A stretch of 64,000 bases of DNA, taken from Siphonodentalium dalli. Its lineage: Eukaryota; Mollusca; Scaphopoda; Gadilida; Siphonodentaliidae. Below, piece after piece: positions 11,076 through 23,000 of the stretch. The notes below the pieces were generated by a model. It was not told where the DNA came from. It ran no database searches and saw only the letters and a program-made list of their open reading frames with translations. The stretch spans positions 98,570,707-98,634,706 of the forward strand of contig CP136067.1 in assembly GCA_032622095.1 (NCBI GenBank), written 5' to 3'. Numbering within the stretch: the first letter of the stretch is position 1; each line of letters opens with the position of its first letter. The position numbers were made by a program, and so were the translations under genes.

Positions 11076-14000
11076 CTTCAAAATAAAACAAAATTTTTCT
11101 ATTTGGAAAAACAATGTGCATTGAACAACTGATTAAATTACAAATATTTATAAATTAATTGTCACCTTTAATGTTATATTGGCAATCATATGAGAAATAC
11201 CACAACAGAGTTCACAAAACACATCATCAATTTTAAACAGGCCTGAGTATGTGGTGCCTGATATTTGTAGAATGAGGTCCCCAGAGGGTGAATTTAGTGA
11301 CGCTATCCCGCACAGCAGGCCAGCATCACCAAATTTATCCTCTGGGGATCTAATTCTGCATGACCTCATCTGCTATGGGAGACCTGTATAAAACTCAGAT
11401 TGAAGTTCCAAAATGGTGAATATTGTGATGTACCGGTACACCCATTGGGAACCTTATGATTATGCAATGTGTTGTTTGCCAATTTGGGGATATAGAGAAA
11501 CTAAACTAAAAAAGAAACAGAATCTAAGTTTCTCTAGAAAATTGATAATAAAGAAACTTTCCAGAGAAGATGAGGCCTAAGCAGAATGAGGCACCCTCTG
11601 GGGAACTCATTCTGCAAATGACAGGTACCTTATTCTCGGGCCTGGTTTTAAATGTATACTAATGTTTGTTGAAATTATTAGACCAAAAAAAATTAAACAA
11701 CAGGTTAGGAGTCATAAAAAATGATAGGAGTCATAAAAAATTAGTGTTGGTAGGTTCAATGAAAATTAATTTTTTTTATTTTACATTTTTACAGACACAC
11801 TATTTGCAGGCTTGTATATTACGAAACGCTTGTGTGTGTTTATGCCTTTTTTTAATAAATAAAATGGTAGTGATGTCTTGCCTCTTGGCTCACTCGGGTC
11901 GGATGGAAAATAAAGCCATATTAAATTTTTGTTCAGGTTCGTTAACCATTCCGTGACTGGAGCTTCCTGAAATTCTATGAAAACCGATTATTTCAATATT
12001 ATTTATAAACATACCTTTAGCTGAATGAGTGGACTCAGCTCTACCGGGTTCCGATCCACTCGTGTTGTTGTTGTTGCTATTGTTATCTACTGTTAACTTA
12101 TTAGATTCCGACCGACTCGTATTGTTGTTGCTAGTAGATACTGGCTCCTTGTCATCTGCACTGGCGGTGTTGTTGCTATTTTGGTTGGATTCTTCTGGTG
12201 ATTGGTGCCCACTATTTCGTCCAGACTCCTCCCCCGACCTAGTTCCCGCTCGACTGCAGCTGCTTGTTTCTCTCTCTTGCTTTAATCTCTCGACAATTTT
12301 AGCATTCACGTCCTCGATAGCTTTCTGGATCGCACTCTCGGCATTCTTATCACCTGAAAATTGGAATTTGAGCTTAGAGTTATCCAAGCCTGTCATTTGC
12401 AGAATGAGGTTCCCAGAGGGTGAATTTAGTGATGCTATCCTGCACAGTAGTTATCATCTTATGATTGTCCCAATGGGACTAAGGATACCCTCTGTGTTTT
12501 TAAAATACTAAAATGTTTCACATGTCAGTAAACATTTAGTTAAAATAATAAAGTAACAGTTCCCATTGCAGGTGCACAACCCTAACCCTAATCTTAAACC
12601 TATTGACCGAAAAATGTAGGAATAAAAGCTCGGACAAAATTATGAATGTTGCAATAAAAATTCGAAAAAGGGGGATAACTCCACCAAAAATTGTCGGACA
12701 GACGTCATAATCGCAGGCGCACAGGTTCCCATGGTAGTAAATATCTTTTTTTTAAATTGACCTAAAAAAGTAGCAATAAAAGCTCGGACAAAATTATACA
12801 TGTTGTGAAAAGTCGAAAAAGGGGGGGGATAACTCCACCAAAAAAAGTGCGACAGACTTCATAATCGCAGGTGGACATGTTCCCATGGTGGTTGATGTCT
12901 GTGCCAAGTTTCACAGAAAATGATCAAAAAATGACTGAGAAAAACACCAGACAAATTTGTGTCCACAGACGGATGGATGGATGATGGAGGGACGAGCTGA
13001 TTCTTCGTTGCAGGGGGGTATAATCAAATTGATGTTCTGTTTCTCAGACACCTAGCTTGCCTCCAGTGTGACGGGAATGCGAAACAAAATACAAAGTGGC
13101 TAAACAAATATGCTGGTGACTAAAAATATGGCTACATGCAGGCATTTTCCGTGTCGATCGTGGACTGACAAACGACAAAAGAACATTCACGAGTCTCAGC
13201 GGCGTCAGTAAACACTCCACTTGCTAATTAGTTTGGCTTCCATTAGCGGACAGTGATGACTGGGACAATGAGACTTGTGCCTATTATAGCAACCACCAAG
13301 GGTGCTTATACCTAAGGCAGGTGAATGACGTCATATAATTTTTTCTATATCCATCAGTGATTTTTCATAATAGCGGGTATAGATTTTGGAGAAATTGTCA
13401 CGTGACTTCCGGTTAGCAACCGTGTGGAGATTGCAAAAAACGTGGAATTGGAAATGAAGCATCGCGATAAAAATGAAAGTAACTACTTCACAACTTACGA
13501 AAAATTCACGTGTGATTTAAGTCGATTAATTTCATTTAGAAAAATTTCGTTGGTCAGCTTAATGAAATATGAAGAAGTCATGCCGATAATCCAGACAAGA
13601 TTTTACAATCCACGACATGTCTTGTCAATTTGGCATGTCGTCTCCGTCGTGACCACTGCATGATGTTACATAAATTATTCTTAGCGTTATGTCGCTGAAA
13701 AAAGGCAAATTTGAGACACATCATGTGTGGTTGCTCCACTACGTGTTACGTATGATTCATATTAAATCAGTATAGGCTAGAGGAAATTAGTTTGAATAGC
13801 CCAACACATTCAGGGTTTGTTTAACTAATTTGGAAGTGTGGATACCACATTTGAACAATCTCATGAAAATATCAATTGAAGGGCCTCCATTCAGAAAGTG
13901 GAAGGATGAACTCGCGTAGGTTTTCAACAATGTTTGAATTTTGAAGTTATTGTTAATTTGTTGATGTTATATAAGTGCTGATAATTTTGAGTGAATACAT

Positions 14001-17000
14001 AGAGGATATCCACACTTTTTCAGTCGATATGGGTTATATCTCATGAGTGATGACAAAACGTTGAATTTCCACGAGTGGCTTTAGCCACGAGTGGAAATTC
14101 AAATGTTTTGTCATCACGAATGAGATTTAACCCATATCCACTGAAAAAGTGTGGATATTCTGTTCATTATATACTTTAGTTACTTGCATATGGCCCCAAT
14201 GAATGTCAATACATCAGAAATTTCAAGCTGATATCACTCACTAGTGGGATATCACTTATATCTCACTGCTAAAACCTTATAATTCATGGGCAAGTATATA
14301 ATAAATGTTTATATCGTATTATATCGTGTACTAATTTATCCCACAGCATGTAGCTAACCTTTTTCAAAAGTGTCTAAATGAATTGCATAAGAGGCTAAAA
14401 AAGGCTATAAAGAATTTTGGTCCTGGGCGAACACTGCTTGCCTCCTCATAAAAATATGCCCCCCAAGGTGCTTTTTATGGCCCACCAAAATTTAAAAATT
14501 AAATCATCTCGCTGATTTATTTCAAATTGTATTTGATATTTGCCATTTTACTTTCTGAAAATATTGAATGTACTATTAGGAGCCTCGCATATATAAGAGA
14601 ATACACTCAGTGGCTTACAAGGTAAGGTAAATATTGTTAGACCAATGTATTCTCTTATATATTCGAAGCTTCCTATGGGAGACTCGCATATATAAGAGAA
14701 TGCACTGGCACAGGTTTTTCGCAAAATTTCAGGTAGCTCCAGTCATGAAAGGGTAAAATTGTATGTACTTGGGTACCTTAGAACAACAGACTATAACATT
14801 TAAATTGCATTAACACTTTTACCAATAGAAAGTAAATTTTTAATCCAACAATGTTTAAGAAAAAATTGGGAGTAAACGTATAAAAACCAGGCCTGCTGGG
14901 ATTTTGGTCAAAACAAGTGGCAATAAAAACTGCCTGTTGGGTAATTTTTCAGCTAAAGAATAAACATATAAAACTGCCTGCTTGTCCATTTTGAAGAAAA
15001 AAAGCAAAAAAAGTGTCGAGAAAGATAACTAACTTTGTGTGGCCTAAACTAGACCTTGTCCCTTTAGCCCTTTCTATACTAAATTCTCAAAATTTGCTTA
15101 TTATGATATTTTAGGATTGGATGTAGTGTATGTTTTACAGTGTCTACAAGAGGTCGCAATGCTTGTGCTGGCCGGCATACCTCCAAATTGATTGATTGAT
15201 TGTTTATTGGTGATATAATGAATACTTATGTTTATGACAATTATAATACAAATTCAATCATTGGCAGGTAGGAACCCAAATACTGAAGTGACCATCCGGA
15301 AACCCCAAAATCAGCTAAGTTCTAAGTCGAACAAGTTGAATATTGTTGTCATTCATAGCTTAATTAATTGGCCAGACACGGACAAATGTCCGACGATGGA
15401 TTTGCAAATTTATGGGTTGTCCGGCTCTGGTTTGAAACTGTCGGACATAATATCCGGTGGAAATATTGACGTATTTTTAAGGAAAATATCACTGGTAAAT
15501 TGATATATTGCAAAATAAATGGTAATAGTGTGCCATTATATTAAATTTATTCTATTGTCGAGCAGTTTTTAATTATTTGTTTTGCTGAAATGTGGGTTTT
15601 CCCCCGATGTATGATTGTTAGATGTCTACAAAATATCGGAATGGAAAAATTACGGAACTGCTGCTTGAGTGACGGCATGGACGACAGTAGTATGTACTGT
15701 ATGTTATACAGGTATGTTTATTATGGACAAGGTTCATCAGTATATTAACAAGAGGTGTGCACTCGCGTGCTAGCATACCCCCACCGTGGCAAATTCAACC
15801 CGCATTATCCGTAAACCCAACAAAAAAGATTTTTAACTTTAAAGACAAATTTGGATTAATAATATCGATATGGTGTCGCAAGAAGTTTGTACAGAAAAAA
15901 ATCACCAAAAAAAAAATCCCAAAATTTTCTAAGTCAAAATAAGTCGAAAATGAAGTGTAATGTTAGGAAAAACAGTCCGAGCCAACCCTAAGCCGCATCA
16001 TGTAGAGAGGGTGTTGTGAGAAGCATATATACCACAAATTATTGAAATTGGTTCATATTTGTTAAAGTTATTCAGTCGGACAGAATTTTCTAAGTCAAAA
16101 TAAGTCGAAAAGTAAGGCGTAACTTAAAAAAAGAAAGTCGGACCGCACCGCAATTAGCATCATGCGGTCCTAAGGAGATTGCATACAAAAAATTATTAAA
16201 ATCGGTTCTAATTGTTTGAGTTGTGAGGTCGGACGGACGGACACACGGAGGGAGAAAGTGTGGCGGACAGACGCAGTCAAAAAGTGTGACGGACAGACGC
16301 AGTCAATCCAGTATACCCACCATTTTCTTCGAGAGTGGGGGTATTATTATGTAATGTTATACCTCATTGCACATGAGTGATGTGATATATAAATGTGTTG
16401 GCCAAACTGCACTCCAATTTAGGTATTCCAAATTTTTTATAGGTCGTCATTAATCCCTTTTCCTGCTTTCCACCCCGAATTAAAAAATTAATTTTCTTCA
16501 ATAAAAAAAGCATAAAATAGACACTCCAAACACCCGTGGCCCTTGTACACTATGTGCAAAAACTGTATCTAGTTGGATATGACATGACCTTGTCATTTAT
16601 AATGCATCAGAGGAACATAAATAGGGGAATAATACACTTCAGACAAATAATTATTACTTTTACTTGGCATTATTTCGGGTGATAAAAAAGACATTTCAGG
16701 CATACTTTTGAAATGTCAGACCATGTCCATTTGGTGTCTGACAAAATGTCAGAAATTCAAATAAAAATTGTTTTAAGGCTTGACCAAAAATTATTGAAAT
16801 TGGTTCATATTTGTTGAAGTTATCGAGCAAGCCAGACTTACAACTTGTATTCCAAAAATCATTGAAATCGGGTAATATTAGTTTGAATTATCAAGCAGGA
16901 CAGACAGACGAACACACGAACAGATGGACACGGTCAATCCAGTATACCGCCCATTCACTTCGAGAGTGAGGTTATAATATATGTTGACCCAGTGTGAATA

Positions 17001-20000
17001 ATTAACTAACCTTGTATCTTGGCAAGATCCAGTGATTTCTCAAATGACCCCAAAGCAGCACTATAGTCCTCCATCTTAACTGTGAACAATAATGACACAT
17101 GTGTAACCATTATGTAGTCAAAGATTTGACAAGTGCAACAACATATAAAATTTACCTTATAAAAGTTTGGCAAAATGTGAGATATTCAATTTCTATTTTG
17201 AGGGACAATGATAATTTGTAAAAAAAAATTTACAGCTTGACGTTTATAAGCTAGCTATTATGTTACGTTTATGAATCATTAGATATCACTTTTTAGTCAT
17301 GTTGGTGCTGTTGAATTAGAATTTCCTAAAAAAAAAAAAATATTTATTTGGTTTTCATAATTAGAACCCTGAATACATCTGATGGTCTACATCTTCCCAG
17401 AAAGTTTTTATGTAGTTTCCTGGGTATAAAAAATAAATATGATTCGAGGACACCTGTCTGGAAAAGTTTTAAAACAGACATCTGCGCGAAAACGTTTGGC
17501 GCGGATCAAAAGTGTACCAAGATGGGGAACTCTATCTTGTGAGCACCCTCAATCATGGCAAATTCCATTTCAACTATACATTTCACCACAATCAAAATAA
17601 AGTTTAATAAACCAATTTATTATGCCACCAAATCTTCAGTTCTATCTGTATTTTATTCACAAAATAGATATTTGTAGTCTTGAGATCAGGATTTATAAAA
17701 ATTATATTGTTGTTGCAATTGTGGCCTGGAAGAGATAGACGATCTTTAATAGATTCTCACCTTCTGACTGAGCCATGAGAACGGAGGCCTGTAGACACCA
17801 CATGACGTCGTCTGCCTCCTCGGCTGCGCACAGCGATTGCTCCCCGCACCCCAATGCTTCACTGAAGTCGTTGAGCTCCAGATAGCATCGTCCAATTTCG
17901 TGATGTAACCAGGTACTCTCAAGCATTGACTTACTTAAAGGTAACTTCTTCTCCCAGCTAAAATAGAGATAAGACATAAATTGTGAACATTCATATTCAT
18001 AGGACCACCCTATCTCATGATGTAACCACGTACCATCAAGCATTGACTTACTTAAAGGTAACTTCTTCTCCCAGCTAAGATAGAGATAGACATAAATTGT
18101 GAACATTCATATTCATAGGACCACCCTATCTCATGATGTAACCACGTACCATCAAGCATTGACTTACTTAAAGGTAACTTCTTCTCCCAGCTAAGATAGA
18201 GATAGACATAAATTGTGAACATTCATATTCATAGGACCACCCTATCTCATGATGTAACCACCTACCATCAAGCATTGACTTACTTAAAGGTAACTTCTTC
18301 TCCCAGCTAAGATAGAGATAGACATAAATTGTGAACATTCATATTCATAGGACCACCCTATCTCATGATGTAACCACGTACCATCAAGCATTGACTTACT
18401 TAAAGGTAACTTCTCCCAGCTAAGATAGAGATAGACATAAATTGTGAACATTCATATTCATAGGACCACCCTATCTCATGATGTAACCACGTACCATCAA
18501 GCGATCACTTAGTTAAAGGTAACTTCTTCTCCCAGCTAAGATAGAGATAGACATAAATTGTGAACATTCATATTCATAGGACCACCCTATCTCATGATGT
18601 AACCACGTACCATCAAGCATTGACTTACTTAAAGGTAACTTCTTCTCCCAGCTAAGATAGAGATAGACATAAATTGTGAACATTCATATTCATAGGACCA
18701 CCCTATCTCATGATGTAACCACGTACCATCAAGCATTGACTTACTTAAAGGTAACTTCTTCTCCCAGCTAAGATAGAGATAGACATAAATTGTGAACATT
18801 CATATTCATAGGACCACCCTATCTCATGATGTAACCACGTACCATCAAGCATTGACTTACTTAAAGGTAACTTCTTCTCCCAGCTAAGATAGAGATAGAC
18901 ATAAATTGTGAACATTCATATTCATAGGACCACCCTATCTCATGATGTAACCACGTACCATCAAGCGATCACTTAGTTAAAGGTAACTTCTTCTCCCAGT
19001 CAGCCTAGAATTTTCAAGGTTGTAGAAGTCACTTCTCCACATTTGCTTACTGGTATTAGGTTGAAGTGTACTAGCTAGCTGTTATCAGGGAGAAGTCATA
19101 ATGGCTCAAAGTTCAATGGATACCCTAACATCACCATTCTATGATACATAATTATTATACAAATCCCATTTATAAAACTATTGAAATGAGTAATTACACC
19201 ATTATTTAGTGTTGAAACGATTAGTGGTTTTGAGGAATCGACTAGTCGCCAGAGGGAATCGACTACTAGTCGACTAGTCGGACCCCTTCCGAAACTTACC
19301 GTTTTGTGCTCATATACGTATATAATTTGCCGTTTGTTTTGAGTACCAGTAACCAACTTTGCATTTTCGAACGCAAAGCAAGACGTGATTTAACACTATT
19401 TGCCGTGATTATTTGGCTTAATATCACTGAAGGTTAATAGGTTATTAATTTATCCCAGGTATATGTTTTATGACAAACAAATTACCATCCAGTTGATGTA
19501 TGTATCTTAACGGTGGTGACATCACCTGATCGATCACGGAAACGCTACGGATTATGGAGTGGAAGCGCGTGCAACAATCGGAAACCGGTGCATTATTCTA
19601 TGTTTTGTGTGAAAATGTTCCTTTAAAATTGATATGGTATCGTTGGTATGGTCTACCGGGCCGTACCGGTTCTTACATACAATCGAACATCGTTGTTTTC
19701 GAACTTGCCCAGTGTGCTTGTCACCGATTGACTTCACAAACGGGCGTACATGAAGAAATGGAAGATATTTTGAGAAACGAACTTCATCTCCGACAGTCAA
19801 ACAAAAGTTACAAAATAAATGTTATAACAGCTGTAGTGCGTACAAGCCTTTTATGCTCGCAGATGTCATGTACATTTATCGGACACGGAATGTGGTAAAG
19901 TTCCCTGTATATATAGAGTCCGCATATATTAAAAATGGGCCATACATTGCATACATAATGTTGTTCCTTGTATTCATTGCAAGGTCACGATATGACATAG

Positions 20001-23000
20001 CTTAATCACGGACAGTCATTTTCCCGCCAAAACGCACGTGTTTTCACTGTTTGATTTGATCGCGTACATAATTGTCTCTCGTGCAAGGTACATTGTAAAT
20101 ATATATACAATATATACAATTTTACTCGCGAGTCCCCGAATACACAATCGATCGTGTCAGCTTCAGAAATAAAACTGCGCAGACCGGCGATGTTAATATA
20201 TAGTACATTTCAATGCGATGTCGTAAGTTCTATATTTAGCCCGATTCCAGGAATTTGCGTCATCCAGATTACGTTTCTGGGAACAGCTTTGTCACCGCTC
20301 AATTCCGCCAAGGATTTAAGTTTGAGGTGCTAAAATACATTGTAATTTTTCACAAACACAGCCCATAATAAACGACGTGGGATTTCCGAAGTGACTCGCC
20401 AGTTTAGTTCGAAATACGCGATGCTATTCGATGCATAGCATCGAGACATAGTGCTTCAATAAACTATAATATATTGGACTTGTTATTAAACTTAAAACTT
20501 AATAATGTCAACTCGCAACTCACTTGAGTGAAGTTGAGTCCTGCACACCTGCAAACACGTTGACCAGTTATCACTCAGATCAAGTCCGTCACGCCGAAAT
20601 AGACACGGTTGCGATAGGCGCTGATTCTTTGAAGTTGATTATCAAAGCCGGCCGTCTCAACTTCAAAGAATAAGCCGCCGCGGCGCCGTCAAATACATTG
20701 AGTTGAGGTCATTGGGTTTCGCACTCGTGCATGACCACCAAGTACTGAAAGCAGTTATCGCATTAAAGGGACAACAAAGAAGGCTTTAACAAGCTAATTG
20801 TGATTGTGTATTTCGATAGCCTGATTGTTTAAATTGTTCAGTAATTCGGTAACGGCAGCAACGGCACTGCTTTCGCGATGGCATAATGGTGGTGGGTGTG
20901 TTCCGACTAGTCGACTAGCCGATTTCGGAATCGACTAATTTAATAATCGCGTCGATTTCGATTAGTCGACTAATCGTTTCAACACTACCATTATTGTCAG
21001 TAAATATGCTGTTGGAACATACTGGTATATGAGAGAGAATTCACTTCTCCCTAGCTATGACAAAAATATGGAGAATTAAGTAGCACAATTTAGGGAAAAG
21101 TTTCTACCAAGTCGCCTTCTAGGCTGATCCATGTTCTTATACAGTAATTCCCTAAATTTTCGACTCCTTAGCCACAGCAGAATTATGGGTAACTTTTCAG
21201 GATTTAGTCAGAAAGCTCTCAGCTCTCAATGACTCAGCACATGTGCTCATGTGAACCTTGTTTTTAATTGCATATTTCTTCAGAGGATTTATCAATACCA
21301 CCTGTAAATATTTTGATTATGAGCTAAGTATGGTGAAATGAAATATTTCACTGTTAACCCTTTACCCAACAGAACGGCCCTGTGCCAATGCATTCTCTTA
21401 TATATGCGAGTCGACCATAGGTCGCCTCGTATATATAAGAGAATGCATTGGCTTAACACATTAAAAATTATAAAATTGTTAAAGAATGTAAGAAAAAATG
21501 GTAAAAAGTGTTAAAAAAAGTTTTTTTAGGCCAATGCATTCTCTTATATATGCGAGGCGACCTATGGTCGACTCACATATATAAGAGAATGCATTGGCAC
21601 AGGGCATAACTGTAACCATCACAATGTGGTCAATGAGCCGGTTCCAATGATATCCATATTTGTATGGTTTTATTGAGACAGACCCAAGATAATTTAGGCT
21701 GTTGCAGCTTTATTTGGCCGGTTTTGGCCAGTTTGTTGGGTAAAGGGTTAATTAAATGACTGAAAATTTGTACAAATGAATGAATGGGAATATAGTAATT
21801 ATTATATTAAAAGGTTAATATACTCACATCTCAATGGCTTTCTTGTACTGACCACTCCTTGCATAAACTCGACCCAAGTTATCCAAACCTCGAGAGATTG
21901 CATCATCAATTGTACTGTTGGATAGAAAACAGTATAATATAAGCCACATGGCAATTTGCACTCCAAAAAGCTTTTCCCGAAATAGGTCAATAAAATACCT
22001 GAATAAACTTTCTATGAACAATATATGTCCCACAAAGATGGTAAAATATGGTATATATGTGCAATTTTTAAGTGACCACTGATTTTTTTAAATGAACCAG
22101 CACAAGCAAAACAATCTGAAACTTACTGAAATAATTTAAGAAACAGAGCATGTTTTTTCAGTGCTATATTAACAAATTTGTAAGGGTTTACAATTTCTAA
22201 ACATTGATGGAGTGAGGGTACACCTAATTTTCCAAATGAAAAATTAATCAATGTAGCAATACACAATTTCCAGCAATTTTGGCCAACCAGGGAGGGGGCA
22301 CTGTACTTCAAATCTATGCTGAGCTGTTATCTTGGGCATAGGTCCCATCAAGCATTTTTTATTTTTGAGAGAAATGGTAGGTGTAAATATATGTTAAGTA
22401 ATTAAGCTGCGTCATACAAAATGTCACTGAGGTATGCCCCTTGGTTTTCACTTACAAAACACTCAATTTTAACCATTTTTTTCTCTCACTAAAATAGACC
22501 ATTTTCAACATAAAAACAGGCCACACCAGAGCGAATGTCAGTAAATAAGCTTCTTCTACATGATAGACCTATGTTAGAGCTGTGAAATATTTGAAATAGA
22601 AAAAATGTTATCGTAGCAATTTCAAAACAAAATATTGTCTTGCAAGCGCCGATGATGGAATTCAGGGGAGAAAAATCGGGATATTTTCCTGTAACCATGC
22701 AAACACACAGTCGGTCTTCACTGCAGGATATGAAACATCCATAGCCTAACAATAAGATTTACATGGCCTAACAGTAAGCTTTACTTACAATTCGTGTCCC
22801 ATATCAAGGTCCATCTGATGATGTGATAACGCCTCCTTGTATTTTCCGAGTTCGAGGTATGAATTGCCGATACAGCTGTGTAGATTAGCGATGACCTCGA
22901 GTCTGTTCGGAACCTGCTCCTCTGTGTATCCTTCGATGATGTGCAAACATTTACGCGATCGGTTCAAACTCTCATTATGTTTACCTTTACCTTGAGCTGC

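Noticed and set aside
12029-12511. 160-residue plus-strand frame rich in Leu and Val
   Set aside because: Antisense shadow of the Ser/Asn-rich ODAD4 exon 12015-12353.
17884-19003. CRISPR-like appearance of evenly spaced repeats
   Set aside because: Units are contiguous tandem repeats with no variable spacers, in an intron of an animal gene.
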